NCBI GenBank assembly: GCA_024405255.1
Contig: JAKSOY010000013.1
Coordinates: forward strand, 1-38,616
DNA from: Kiritimatiellia bacterium
GTDB taxonomy: Bacteria; Verrucomicrobiota; Kiritimatiellia; RFP12; UBA1067
Reading direction: 5' to 3'
Length of the DNA stretch: 38,616 bases
Shown: positions 1-8,787 of the stretch, one piece after another
How positions within the stretch are numbered: position 1 is the stretch's first letter
Layout: every line of letters starts with the position of its first letter
Notes under the pieces: model-generated
What the model was told of the DNA's origin: nothing
Database searches by the model: none
The model's input: only the letters and a program-made list of their open reading frames with translations
Translations under genes and position numbers: made by a program

Positions 1-920
1 ACTACGCGGCAATGTGCGGCTACACCGAGGAGGAGCTCGGGGCGAACTTCGAGGAGCACCTGCGGGCCCATGCGGAGAAGATGGGCCTTCCCTACGAATG
101 CTACCGGGCGGAGCTGAAGCGGTGGTACAACGGCTACCGCTTTGCGCAGGAAGATCCGGTGACGGTGTACAATCCCGTCTCAATCGCGCTCACGCTGGCG
201 AACAAGAAGCGCGACTTTCGCGGCTACTGGACGCAGACGGGCCGGGCGTCGTCGCTGATGAACGTCATCAGGAGGGAGGGGCTGCTGAAACTCGACTACG
301 AGAACCTCGAAGGCGTGAATGATTCGGCGTTTGACGTTTCCGACCTGGCGGCGATCAATCCCGTCGGCATGCTCTACCAGACGGGCTACCTGACGATTCG
401 CGACTATTCGCCGCAGTTCGACGACTACACGCTCGGCGTACCGGACGAGGAGGTGCGTCGCGACCTGACGCTGCTGCTTGCGGGCGTTGCCGCCAACCGT
501 GACATGGACTGGGCGAAGAGCATGGGTTCGCAGCTGCTGCGCGGACGCTTCGAGCCGTTCTTCGAGGGACTGAAGGCGCTTTACGCGGGCATGGCCTACG
601 GTTCGTTGGAGGAGCGGGCGCACGAGACGAGCTATGCGCGTTGTCTCTCGTTCCTTCTGGCGGCGCACGGATTCCGCTTCCGGATGGAGGACGTGCAGGC
701 CGATGGCCGCGCGGACGTGGTGGCGGAGCATCCCTGCGGCATTTTCATCTTCGAGCTGAAGGTTGACGAGCCGGCTTCCGCCGCGCTGGAGCAGGTCCGC
801 TCGAAGGGCTATGACGCGCCGTACCGCGGAAAGGGACTCCCGATTTACCTGATCGGCCTCGGCTTCGATTCCAAAACGCGCCACCTCGCCGACTGCTGCG
901 GAGTGAAGATTGAAAGCTGA
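1..920 (+). CDS. AAA-ATPase-like / PD-(D/E)XK nuclease protein, C-terminal part (copy 1)
   Basis: This is a 5'-truncated gene. The frame is open from the window edge (first full codon at 3, Tyr), and the internal ATG at 12 is not the true start, because the complete copy at 3777-5345 continues upstream in the same frame. It keeps the region after the ATPase core and the C-terminal nuclease domain, whose motif is a G-R-A-D aspartate followed about 13 residues later by E-L-K. Families resembled: AAA-ATPase_like (PF09820) and PD-(D/E)XK nuclease (PF08011), which are often multicopy in gut and anaerobic bacteria and have no firm cellular function. It differs from copy 2 at eight residues over about 295, then diverges after HLADC and ends one residue longer (CGVKIES). 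No promoter can be judged. Confidence 0.9.
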   Translation, partial: YAAMCGYTEEELGANFEEHLRAHAEKMGLPYECYRAELKRWYNGYRFAQEDPVTVYNPVSIALTLANKKRDFRGYWTQTGRASSLMNVIRREGLLKLDYENLEGVNDSAFDVSDLAAINPVGMLYQTGYLTIRDYSPQFDDYTLGVPDEEVRRDLTLLLAGVAANRDMDWAKSMGSQLLRGRFEPFFEGLKALYAGMAYGSLEERAHETSYARCLSFLLAAHGFRFRMEDVQADGRADVVAEHPCGIFIFELKVDEPASAALEQVRSKGYDAPYRGKGLPIYLIGLGFDSKTRHLADCCGVKIES

Positions 921-931
921 AAACGTCGTCA

Positions 932-1009
932 GTCCCTACAGATCGCTCGCGCGCCGTCGAGCTCGATGAGAAGACGATCCCCTACGGGCCTGTCGTCAAC
1001 CAGAAGTAG
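932..1009 (+). pseudogene. Possible relic of a gene 3' end
   Basis: Between copy 1 of the nuclease gene and the DUF4450 gene, one frame reads as plausible protein for 26 codons and ends at a TAG at 1007-1009. The last residues are ELDEKTIPYGPVVNQK. There is no start codon or ribosome binding site, and upstream the frame runs into the other gene. It could be the tail of a gene displaced when the nuclease gene was copied or inserted, or chance. I do not recognise the family. Confidence 0.2.
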
Positions 1010-1042
1010 GAATGGGCATCCTTTTTCACGCCTGAGTACTGT

Positions 1043-1072
1043 TTGAACGTGCATTTATGCGAGCAATAGAAT
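1043..1072 (+). promoter_or_regulatory. Promoter of the DUF4450 gene, probably leaderless
   Basis: A TTGAAC -35 box (1043-1048), 18-nt spacer and TAGAAT -10 box (1067-1072). The predicted transcription start falls at about 1079-1080, on the second in-frame ATG (1080). No Shine-Dalgarno sequence precedes either ATG, which fits a leaderless message. Confidence 0.55.
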
Positions 1073-1079
1073 AATGAAA

Positions 1080-3701
1080 ATGAAAAAGAGCATGTTGTTG
1101 TGTGTTGTCGTGTTCGGGCAGGCGGTGACGTTGGCGGCTGCAGAAATCGTTTCGCATGGGGTCTTCGCTTCGGCGCCGCCGCAGCGCTACACGCCGGTGC
1201 CGGGCGGATTCGCCATCCACAACGGCAAGGCGCAGTTCACGCGTCCGCTCTACGGCTGGCACGGCGACGACGACTATCGCCATCCGCACAAGACGATTCC
1301 CTTCACCGGTGATCGTCCGCGCGTCCGCGCCTCCGCCTTCAAGGGCATGTCGGTGCAGATGACGAACGGCGTGCTCGCCTTCGGCGACGGGACGGAGGAC
1401 GTCGACTTTCGTTACATCTGGGGACGCGCCGAGTACGACCTCGCCGGCAAGGGCACGGTGAAGATGGTGCGCAGCGCCTCGTCCGACCGGCTGCTGGTGG
1501 AGACCACCGGCGACCTGCCGCCGAAGTTCGACGGCGTCTGGACGCTCGATGCGCAGGGTGAGTCCGGCGGACGCCGCTACTACGCCTTCGGCCGCAAGGA
1601 CATGCACACCGCTCCCGCCGCCGATCCCGTGCGCGACTTCACCGCAGCCACTGATCGCGTGGAACGCATTGCCCGAACGATCGAGATCAAGACGCCCGAC
1701 CCGCTCATCGACTCGCTCCTCGCCTGCCAGCTCGTGGCGGCGGACGCGGTCTTCGAGGGACCGAACATCAGCTGCGGTGTCACCAACTGGCGTACGCCCT
1801 ACGGCGGCTGGCGGCAGGCGTACATTGTGCTCGCCACGCGCTGGAGCGAGGGGCTTAAGTCCCATGCGCGCCTCTTCTTCAAGGCCCAGCACAAGGACGG
1901 ACGCATTCCCTCTTTTTGTACGAGGGACAATGTCTACAACATGAACGAGGTCTTCGTCGATTCGGTGCTGCGCTACTGGCGTTGGAGCGGGGACGATGAC
2001 TTCATGCGCGAAGTCGCCTACGAAGGCGTGAAGCGCCATCTCGACTGGATGGAGCGGAACATGAAGATGCCGGGCACCGACATCTTCGAGAACTGGCTCA
2101 ACGCCTGGAACACCGACAACAAGTGGTGCAATGGCGGTGGCGGGACAATCGCCTCGGCCTATGTCGCCTACGCCTACCGCACGATGGCGGCGGTCGCGCG
2201 CAAACTGGGGCGCGACGCGGACGCGCAGCGCTTCGCCGCCCGTTCCGACGCCGTCACCCGCGCCATTTCCAAATTGCTGTGGGATGAGCGCGCCGGCGTA
2301 TGGGGCGAGTACCGCGAGCGGTTCGGGCTCGGCCGCCTGATGCTCAACCCCGACACCTCCGCGGTCTATACCGCGATCGACTCGCTGCCGTTCGATCGCG
2401 CGCGGTTTCGCCGGGCAGTTGGCTGGATCGAGCGCAACACGCCCTCGCTGTTCACCGCCGACGGCACGGTGTTCCTCTATTCGTCCAACAAGCTGCCGCA
2501 GTTCTACTCCTCGTGCGGACTCTACCAGCAGGAGAATTTCCACTGGGCGCTTGCGTGCTATCAGGCGGGCGAACCGGAGCTCGGCTGGCGCAATCTGCAC
2601 GGCGCGTGCGAGGTTTCCGCGCGCAGCGAACACAGCGGGCCGGGAACGGTCTTCTACGATCTCGATCACGACCTGGTGGCGCCGTATGGCGCCGACCTTT
2701 CCGACAGCGTGGGCATCTTCCTGCGGACGGTGGTGGAAGGCGTGTTCGGCATTGTGGACGGCCGGCGGATCACCCCGTCGTTCCCTGCCGCCTGGGATCG
2801 CGCGGAAATCAAGTCGCCCTACGTCTCCTACGTCTGGACGCGCAAGGACGGCGTGAAGATCACGGCGAAGCGAACCGATGCGTCCGTCGAGGTGCGACCT
2901 GCGGCGCGGGCGACCTTCGCCGGTGCCGCGATGATTCCCGCGCACCGGAACTGGGGCGCGGCGAAGGGCGAGGGAACGGATTGCACGGTTCCCGCCGGAG
3001 TACAGGCGCGGCCTGTCGATCTCGCCGGCGTCTTCAACCAGGAGTGGCGGCTCCTCCACGCGCGCACCTATTCGCCGCGCATCGGGAACTTCCGCTGGTC
3101 ACCGGGAATACCCCGCACCGTGATGGCGAACGGACGCAGCTGGTGGGAATGGCACGAGGTGTGCGGCAACCGGCGGTGGGCGCGGAATTACGCCGTTCCC
3201 GCCAAGCTCGACTGGCCGCAGGATGGCATCCTCCGGACGAAGTACGGTCCCGAATTCAAGTTGGGTCCCGAGGCTGGCACGAATGCCGTTTTCACCTCGT
3301 TCTTCGACCAGTTCCCGAAGGAGGTTTCGGTGCCGCTGAAGGGCCGAGCGCAGAAACTCGCGCTGCTGACGGCGGTATCGACCAATCCCAACGTCGCCTG
3401 GATGGAAGCGGCGCAGGTCATCGTCGAATATGCCGATGGTACCGCGAAGACGCTTTCGCTTGTGCCGCCGGACAATTGCGACGACTGGCTCGGCTACAGC
3501 TGGGGGCACTGGGCGCGCTCCAATTCTGCTACGGACAACACGCCTTACGCGGTGAAGGGCAATCCGGTTCAGTTCGCCCCGCGCGCGCACGCCAACGTGC
3601 TGGCGATCGACCTCGATCCCAAGCGTGAACTCAAGTCCCTGCGCTTCGTCTGCCGCGGCACCGAGACGCTTGCCGGGCTCCTTGCCGCCACGCTCTACTG
3701 A
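1080..3701 (+). CDS. Secreted DUF4450-type protein with alpha/alpha-toroid glycosidase-like core
   Basis: This is a protein of about 873 residues with a Sec signal peptide (MKKSMLLCVVVFGQ, cleaved near AAA-E). The first part (RYTPVPGGFAIHNGK, then RPLYGWHGDDDYR) resembles the N-terminal DUF4450 beta-sandwich. The middle, roughly residues 200-580, is rich in paired helices with Trp/Asp/Glu clusters (EVFVDSVLRYWRWSGD, DIFENWLNAWNTDNKW) and resembles six-hairpin glycosidases. The end is a beta-rich domain. Families of this kind are linked to polysaccharide use; substrate and catalytic residues are not identifiable here. Start 1080 was chosen over the ATG at 1074 because it sits where the promoter predicts the transcript to begin and directly heads the signal peptide. 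The gene lies between the two nuclease copies, and no terminator is evident after it. Confidence 0.85.
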   Translation: MKKSMLLCVVVFGQAVTLAAAEIVSHGVFASAPPQRYTPVPGGFAIHNGKAQFTRPLYGWHGDDDYRHPHKTIPFTGDRPRVRASAFKGMSVQMTNGVLAFGDGTEDVDFRYIWGRAEYDLAGKGTVKMVRSASSDRLLVETTGDLPPKFDGVWTLDAQGESGGRRYYAFGRKDMHTAPAADPVRDFTAATDRVERIARTIEIKTPDPLIDSLLACQLVAADAVFEGPNISCGVTNWRTPYGGWRQAYIVLATRWSEGLKSHARLFFKAQHKDGRIPSFCTRDNVYNMNEVFVDSVLRYWRWSGDDDFMREVAYEGVKRHLDWMERNMKMPGTDIFENWLNAWNTDNKWCNGGGGTIASAYVAYAYRTMAAVARKLGRDADAQRFAARSDAVTRAISKLLWDERAGVWGEYRERFGLGRLMLNPDTSAVYTAIDSLPFDRARFRRAVGWIERNTPSLFTADGTVFLYSSNKLPQFYSSCGLYQQENFHWALACYQAGEPELGWRNLHGACEVSARSEHSGPGTVFYDLDHDLVAPYGADLSDSVGIFLRTVVEGVFGIVDGRRITPSFPAAWDRAEIKSPYVSYVWTRKDGVKITAKRTDASVEVRPAARATFAGAAMIPAHRNWGAAKGEGTDCTVPAGVQARPVDLAGVFNQEWRLLHARTYSPRIGNFRWSPGIPRTVMANGRSWWEWHEVCGNRRWARNYAVPAKLDWPQDGILRTKYGPEFKLGPEAGTNAVFTSFFDQFPKEVSVPLKGRAQKLALLTAVSTNPNVAWMEAAQVIVEYADGTAKTLSLVPPDNCDDWLGYSWGHWARSNSATDNTPYAVKGNPVQFAPRAHANVLAIDLDPKRELKSLRFVCRGTETLAGLLAATLY

Positions 3702-3761
3702 CGGATTGACGGTGAAATGCGTTTCGCGACGACTTTTTGTTCACTCGGGCGGAGCGGAATT

Positions 3762-3770
3762 TGGTATAAT
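3762..3770 (+). promoter_or_regulatory. Extended -10 promoter of AAA-ATPase/nuclease copy 2, leaderless
   Basis: A perfect TATAAT (3765-3770) is preceded by TGG, making an extended -10 element. No good -35 box stands at 17-18 nt; the nearest, TTCACT, is at 19 nt. Only six bases separate the -10 box from the ATG at 3777, so the transcript should start at or next to the start codon. Confidence 0.6.
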
Positions 3771-3776
3771 AGGGGC

Positions 3777-5345
3777 ATGAAACCGATATCGACCAATATA
3801 AGCGACTTCGAGGCCCTGCGCACACGCGGGCAGACGTATGTGGATAAGACCGCATACTTGCATCGACTTATCACTGATCCGAATCGGAGCTATTACTTTC
3901 TGGCGCGTCCGCGGCGGTTCGGCAAGTCGCTCGCCGTGACAACGCTGAAGTCGATCTTTCTCGGTCATCGCAAGTTTTTCGAGGACCTCGCCATCGCGAA
4001 GACCGACTACGACTGGAAGCCGCATGCGGTTATCCACTTCAACTGGGGAATGACGGACGTCTCGACGCCAGAGCGCTTCGACCGGTCTCTGGCAGTCGCC
4101 GTTGGTGACGCATTGCGCGCGGCGGGGTATGCCTATGAGGAGCAGCTTCTGCCGTCCGACAACCTCAAGCGGGCCATCGACTACTTCTATGCGAAGGACG
4201 GCGTGGGGCCTGCGATTTTGATCGACGAATACGACGATCCCGTCGCGAAGGCGCTGAAGGACGTCCCGCGCGCGGAGGCGATCCGCGACCGTCTCGCGTC
4301 CATCTACGCGCAGTTCAAGGACAACTCGGGCAAGATCCGCTTTCTCTTCATCACCGGCGTGAGCAAGTTCACGAAGCTCTCGATCTTCTCGACCCTCTCG
4401 TCCCTCAACGACATCTCGTTCGAGGACGACTACGCGGCAATGTGCGGCTACACCGAGGAGGAACTCGGGGCGAACTTCGAGGAGCACCTGCGGGCCCATG
4501 CGGAGAAGATGGCGCTTCCCTACGAACGCTACCGGGCGGAGCTGAAGCGGTGGTACAACGGCTACCGCTTTGCGCAGGAAGATCCGGTGACGGTGTACAA
4601 TCCCGTCTCAATCGCGCTCACGCTGGCGAACAAGAAGCGCGACTTTCGCGGCTACTGGACGCAGACGGGCCGGGCGTCGTCGCTGATGAACGTCATCAGG
4701 AGGGAGGGGCTGCTGAAACTCGACTACGAGAACCTCGAAGGCGTGAATGATTCGGCATTTGATGTTTCCGACCTGGCGGTGATCAATCCGGTGGGGCTGC
4801 TGTTCCAGACGGGCTATCTGACGATTCGCGACTATTCGCCGCAGTTCGACGACTACACGCTCGGCGTGCCGGACGAGGAGGTGCGTCGCGACTTGACGTT
4901 GCTGCTGGCGGGCGTTGCTGCCAACCGTGACATGGACTGGGCCAAGAGCATGGGTTCGCAGCTGCTGCGCGGGCGCTTCGAGCCGTTCTTCGAGGGGCTG
5001 AAGGCGCTTTACGCGGGCATGGCCTACGGTTCGCTGGAGGAGCGTGCGCACGAGACGAGCTATGCGCGTTGTCTTTCGTTCCTTCTGGCGGCGCACGGGC
5101 TCCGTTTCCGGATGGAGGATGTGCAGGCCGACGGTCGCGCGGACGTGGTGGCGAAGCATCCCTGCGGCATTTTCATCTTCGAGCTGAAGGTTGACGAGCC
5201 GGCTTCCGCCGCGCTGGAGCAGGTCCGTTCGAAGGGCTATGACGCGCCGTACCGCGGAAAGGAACTGCCGATTTACCTGATCGGCCTCGGTTTCGACTCC
5301 AAAACGCGCCACCTCGCCGACTGCCGAGAATTGCGGGTTGAATGA
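3777..5345 (+). CDS. AAA-ATPase-like / PD-(D/E)XK nuclease protein (copy 2, full length)
   Basis: A complete protein of 522 residues. The N-terminus (MKPISTNISDFEALRTRGQT, then YVDKT) is typical of the AAA-ATPase_like family (PF09820). Walker A is RPRRFGKS with Lys50; Walker B is ILIDEYDD with Asp150 and Glu151. The C-terminal domain has a PD-(D/E)XK core: Asp456 in GRADVV, then Glu469 and Lys471 in FELKV. Predicted role: cytoplasmic nucleotide-driven nuclease; proposed roles in the family (defence, mobile DNA, toxin-like) are unproven. An upstream extension of the frame to 3717 is rejected because the promoter -10 box lies inside it. It is nearly identical to copy 1 from 4429 onward. A secreted glycosidase-like gene follows after 19 nt. 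Confidence 0.93.
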   Translation: MKPISTNISDFEALRTRGQTYVDKTAYLHRLITDPNRSYYFLARPRRFGKSLAVTTLKSIFLGHRKFFEDLAIAKTDYDWKPHAVIHFNWGMTDVSTPERFDRSLAVAVGDALRAAGYAYEEQLLPSDNLKRAIDYFYAKDGVGPAILIDEYDDPVAKALKDVPRAEAIRDRLASIYAQFKDNSGKIRFLFITGVSKFTKLSIFSTLSSLNDISFEDDYAAMCGYTEEELGANFEEHLRAHAEKMALPYERYRAELKRWYNGYRFAQEDPVTVYNPVSIALTLANKKRDFRGYWTQTGRASSLMNVIRREGLLKLDYENLEGVNDSAFDVSDLAVINPVGLLFQTGYLTIRDYSPQFDDYTLGVPDEEVRRDLTLLLAGVAANRDMDWAKSMGSQLLRGRFEPFFEGLKALYAGMAYGSLEERAHETSYARCLSFLLAAHGLRFRMEDVQADGRADVVAKHPCGIFIFELKVDEPASAALEQVRSKGYDAPYRGKELPIYLIGLGFDSKTRHLADCRELRVE

Positions 5346-5364
5346 ATGGAATAAGGTTGATGCT

Positions 5365-8300
5365 ATGGAGATGAAACATGTTTTGATTTGTGCGCTTGCG
5401 GCGGTGAGCGCGTGTGCGTGGGCGGATGCGGCGCGTGATGCGAAGCGTCCGTATGAGATGGTGTGGGCGCATCGCGAAGCGGACGATGTGCCGCCGCTCG
5501 TGCGCCTTGAAACGGCGGACGAATGGACGGTGCAGACGTCGAACGCGGCCGCGCGCTTCGAAACGGCGACGGACCGTGCGCTCTTCGGCGACAGCGTGTG
5601 CCGTCTCTACTATCGGGCAACGGGGAGGGGACCGCGCGTGACGCTGCGCCTGAAGACGCCGCAGAAGGTGTCATCCGCCTTCGACACGATTTCCTGCTGG
5701 GTGTACGGCAACAACGTCTACTACATGAGGACGAAGACGCCGTCGACGACGGTTTTCGCGGATTTCCTCGATGCCGACGGCAAGCCGTTCAGCGTCAATC
5801 TTGTCCATGTGCATCATCTCGAGTGGTATCTCGCGCGGCGGCGGCTCAACCCGTCCGAGCAGGCGCGTGCCGCGAAAGGGGCGACCTTCCTCGGTTTCAC
5901 CCTCACGGGCGGCACGAACACTGAGGACCGTTCGCTCGATTTCACGAGCTTCTGCGCCTTCAAGGAGGAACTCAAGCCGCTCGCGTTCAAGCCGCGCGCG
6001 AAGCGTCCGAACCGCGTGTTCCCCGACGCTCCGGCGGGACTCAACACGGGCGTGGGCGAACTGCCGTTCCCCAATACGCCGCGCACGATCATCCCGAACA
6101 CGACGGCGACGGCCGATCTCGAACTGCGGGCTCCGTCGAAGGCGGGCGCGTGGGACGATCTGGCCTTCCGCTGGAAGGGCGGCGCGTGGCAGCAGGTGGC
6201 GCGCGGCGGCGGCGTGTGGTTCGCCTTGGCGGACCGGAAAGCCCCGACTCGCTTCGACGCGGCGGCGACGACGGTTGTCACGAATCGCGTGACGCCGCTC
6301 GACGTGACGCTCACCGATACGCTGCCGTCCGGCGGCACGGTGACGACGCATGTGCATCAGGACGGTCGTTCGCTGGTGCTCGATGTCGCGACCGACCGGC
6401 TTGACGTCCATTCGGTTCGCTTCGGCGCCTGGCAGGGACCCGTGAATCCGCAGCGCGTGGTGATGCCGTACTACACGTACGGTTTTGGCTCGAACGACAA
6501 GCGTCCGGGCGTGGTCGTGACGGAGCTGGCGGGCCGTCCGTTCTTCCACATGGCGCACAGCGACTGGACGCAGTCCAACGCCAGTCAACCCTATTCGACG
6601 GCGTTGACATGGGACGGCGGCATCGCCTCGAACGGCGGCACCTACTACTACGCGAAGACGGACGGCGTGAAGAACGTCTGCCGCGAGCGGTTCGTGTATG
6701 TGTTCTCGGACCGCGTCGAAGACGTGCTGCCGAACATCCCGAACGCGAAGAGTCCGTGGAAGCACGTCACGGGCACGGGCGTATGGCGGGCGCATGGCGC
6801 TTCGCCCTCGCGCCAGAAGGACATCGACACGTGGCGCGGCGTGCGTGCGCGCGGCATCAAGCATCTCATCATCACGGACCACGAAGTGGGCTGGCGCGAC
6901 GGCAATGAAAGCTTCACGTTCCGTACGGAACCGGCGCCGAAGAAAGGCGGCAACAAGGGCCAGTACGACTATGCGCGCGTGATGATCGACGAACTCGGCT
7001 TCGTGTATGGTCCCTACAACAACTTCACCGACTTCGCGCCGGTCAACGGACATTGGAGCGCCGACCGCGTGAGCCGTACGGCCTCGGGCGAGCTGCAGAC
7101 GGCGTGGAACCGCTGCTACGCGCCGAAACCGGCGTTCGCGGTGGAGGCGTGCGAACGCCTGACGCCGATCATCCAGAAGAAATTCCATTTCAACACGGCG
7201 TACTGCGATGTGCATACGGCGGTGACCCCGTGGGGACGGTGCGACTACGATGCGCGCGTGCCGGGTGCGGGCGCCTTCACCTCCACGTTCTATGCCTTCG
7301 GCGAAATCATGCTCATCCAGAAGGCGAACTGGCAGGGCCCCGTCTACTCCGAAGGCAACAACCACTTCATGTATTGCGGCCTCACCGACGGCAACTACGC
7401 GCAGGACCAGAGCTATCGTCCGGCGGACAACCCGTGGTTCGTCGACTTCGACCTCCTGCGCCTCCATCCGCTCTGCTGCAACTTCGGCATGGGCTACGAG
7501 ACGATGTTCTATCCCGGCACGACGGCGCCCAAGGATCCGGATGTGAAAGCCGACCGGTTCCTCGCGGCGACGGTCGCGTTCGGACACCCCGGCTTTTTCC
7601 TGCACGGACGCGTCTATGAAGACCGCAGCTACTTCATGATCCAGGCGCTGGCGGCGAAGTACTGCCTGTCGGATGTGGAGAAGATCCGCTATGTGGGGCT
7701 GGACGGCAAGGCGGTCGATACGTCGACGGCGCTCGCGACGGGTGTGCTCCAGCTTTCGCAGGTTGCCGTGTGGTATCAGGACGGCACCTTCGTGGCCGCG
7801 AACGGATCGAAGTCCGCACCGATGCGCGTGCCGGGCGTGAAAGACCTCTGGCTGCCGCCGAACGGCTATTGCGGCTGGAGCGCGGACGGAAAGGTCTTCG
7901 TGTTCAGCGGCCTGGTGGACGGTCGGCGCGTGGACTATTCCGTGTCGCCGGAATACGTCTATCTCGACGGACGCGGCACGGAGACGAAGTTCCCGGACGG
8001 TTCGGTGGCGAAGGGCGTGGTGATTCGTCTTGCCGAACAGGGCACAGCGAACTGGCCGCAGCCGAAGATCGCCGATTTCGCGGCGCGGTCCAAGCCGTCC
8101 GCCGAACTGCTCGCGCGGCTGCAGCCGCCGCCCGAGGGCGACTTCCCGCTGCCGTATCTGTGCCAGGCGGGTTGCACGATGCGGGGACAGACGGGCGCGC
8201 CGGTCGACCCCGCAACCGGGGCCTTCGCAGGAACCAGCCTGGTGACCTGCGGCGGCGTGGACAAGCTGGGACTTTCGATGCACCCGCCCTGGAAGACGCC

Positions 8301-8625
8301 GGCGCGCGGCGATGTGTTCATGCGCTATCCGGTGACGCTGCCGAGTTCTCCGCTCGTGTTCTCGGCGGTGGTAGGCAAGCGCGACGGCAGCGATGCAGGC
8401 GACGGCATCCTCTACCGCCTCGTGCTGACGGATGCCCAGGGGAAGATGCACGAACTCGCGCGCCAGACGGTGACTGCACACGAATGGGTGCCGATTTCGG
8501 CCGATCTGTCGTCCTGGAAAGGACAGCACGTCTCGCTTCTGCTGATCGCAGACCCGGGCCCCGCGAACAATACCAACGGCGACTGGGCCGCCTGGGCGGA
8601 CATGCGGCTTCGGATGAAAAAGTGA
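5365..8625 (+). CDS. Secreted TIM-barrel glycoside-hydrolase-like protein with C-terminal carbohydrate-binding-like domain
   Basis: About 1086 residues. Signal peptide: MEMKHVLICALAAVSACAWA. The start at 5365 has AAGG eight bases upstream; the ATG at 5371 has GGAG directly abutting and is the alternative. Residues about 20-220 look like a beta-sandwich and about 220-480 like an all-beta domain. From about 490 to 780 the sequence has barrel-like strands: KHLIITDHEVGW, FNTAYCDVHTAVTP (Asp615) and PVYSEGNNHFMYCG (Glu663). Asp615 and Glu663 are my candidates for catalytic residues, by analogy with GH101-, GH31- and DUF5696-like barrels where acids sit at strand ends. The last 140 residues resemble an NPCBM-type sugar-binding module (VFSAVVGKRDG, then GDGILYRLVL). 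I cannot name a GH family. It closely follows the nuclease gene and may be cotranscribed with it. Confidence 0.75.
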   Translation: MEMKHVLICALAAVSACAWADAARDAKRPYEMVWAHREADDVPPLVRLETADEWTVQTSNAAARFETATDRALFGDSVCRLYYRATGRGPRVTLRLKTPQKVSSAFDTISCWVYGNNVYYMRTKTPSTTVFADFLDADGKPFSVNLVHVHHLEWYLARRRLNPSEQARAAKGATFLGFTLTGGTNTEDRSLDFTSFCAFKEELKPLAFKPRAKRPNRVFPDAPAGLNTGVGELPFPNTPRTIIPNTTATADLELRAPSKAGAWDDLAFRWKGGAWQQVARGGGVWFALADRKAPTRFDAAATTVVTNRVTPLDVTLTDTLPSGGTVTTHVHQDGRSLVLDVATDRLDVHSVRFGAWQGPVNPQRVVMPYYTYGFGSNDKRPGVVVTELAGRPFFHMAHSDWTQSNASQPYSTALTWDGGIASNGGTYYYAKTDGVKNVCRERFVYVFSDRVEDVLPNIPNAKSPWKHVTGTGVWRAHGASPSRQKDIDTWRGVRARGIKHLIITDHEVGWRDGNESFTFRTEPAPKKGGNKGQYDYARVMIDELGFVYGPYNNFTDFAPVNGHWSADRVSRTASGELQTAWNRCYAPKPAFAVEACERLTPIIQKKFHFNTAYCDVHTAVTPWGRCDYDARVPGAGAFTSTFYAFGEIMLIQKANWQGPVYSEGNNHFMYCGLTDGNYAQDQSYRPADNPWFVDFDLLRLHPLCCNFGMGYETMFYPGTTAPKDPDVKADRFLAATVAFGHPGFFLHGRVYEDRSYFMIQALAAKYCLSDVEKIRYVGLDGKAVDTSTALATGVLQLSQVAVWYQDGTFVAANGSKSAPMRVPGVKDLWLPPNGYCGWSADGKVFVFSGLVDGRRVDYSVSPEYVYLDGRGTETKFPDGSVAKGVVIRLAEQGTANWPQPKIADFAARSKPSAELLARLQPPPEGDFPLPYLCQAGCTMRGQTGAPVDPATGAFAGTSLVTCGGVDKLGLSMHPPWKTPARGDVFMRYPVTLPSSPLVFSAVVGKRDGSDAGDGILYRLVLTDAQGKMHELARQTVTAHEWVPISADLSSWKGQHVSLLLIADPGPANNTNGDWAAWADMRLRMKK

Positions 8626-8640
8626 AAATCTGAGGGCCCA

Positions 8641-8672
8641 ACGAGACTTGCAAGTCTCGTGTGGAAAATTTC
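8641..8672. promoter_or_regulatory. 20-bp perfect palindrome plus adjacent inverted repeat
   Basis: ACGAGACTTGCAAGTCTCGT (8641-8660) is its own reverse complement with no loop bases. Directly downstream, GGAAAATTTCC (8662-8672) is a second inverted repeat. Both lie just upstream of the -35 box at 8676. A repressor or activator operator is possible. A terminator for the preceding gene is less likely, because there is no loop and no T-run. Confidence 0.45.
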
Positions 8673-8675
8673 CTG

Positions 8676-8704
8676 TGGACTTTTGCGCAGAAACGCGCTA
8701 AAAT
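8676..8704 (+). promoter_or_regulatory. Promoter of the LamG giant protein gene
   Basis: TGGACT (8676-8681, four of six consensus bases), a 17-nt spacer and TAAAAT (8699-8704). The resulting leader of about 75 nt holds an 8-bp hairpin, described separately. Confidence 0.45.
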
Positions 8705-8720
8705 ACGAGCTGATTTTTCA

Positions 8721-8745
8721 CTTTGGAAATCGTGTTGTTCCAAAG
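8721..8745 (+). promoter_or_regulatory. 5' leader hairpin of the LamG giant gene
   Basis: CTTTGGAA (8721-8728) pairs perfectly with TTCCAAAG (8738-8745) across a 9-nt loop, 42 nt before the start codon. It may stabilise the mRNA or serve as a regulatory site. No downstream T-run makes it a terminator. Confidence 0.4.
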
Positions 8746-8787
8746 AATGTGACTGGATGCGGTGGTTTCCGAATAAAAAGGTTCCCT

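Noticed and set aside
1026..3059. A 677-codon minus-strand frame opposite the DUF4450 gene
   Set aside because: Shadow frame; no signal peptide or motif and no promoter on that strand.
5671..8529. A 952-codon minus-strand frame opposite the TIM-barrel gene
   Set aside because: Shadow frame with Arg/His-rich composition.
8641..8660. Palindrome as a terminator of the preceding gene
   Set aside because: No loop bases and no T-run follow; it abuts a promoter.
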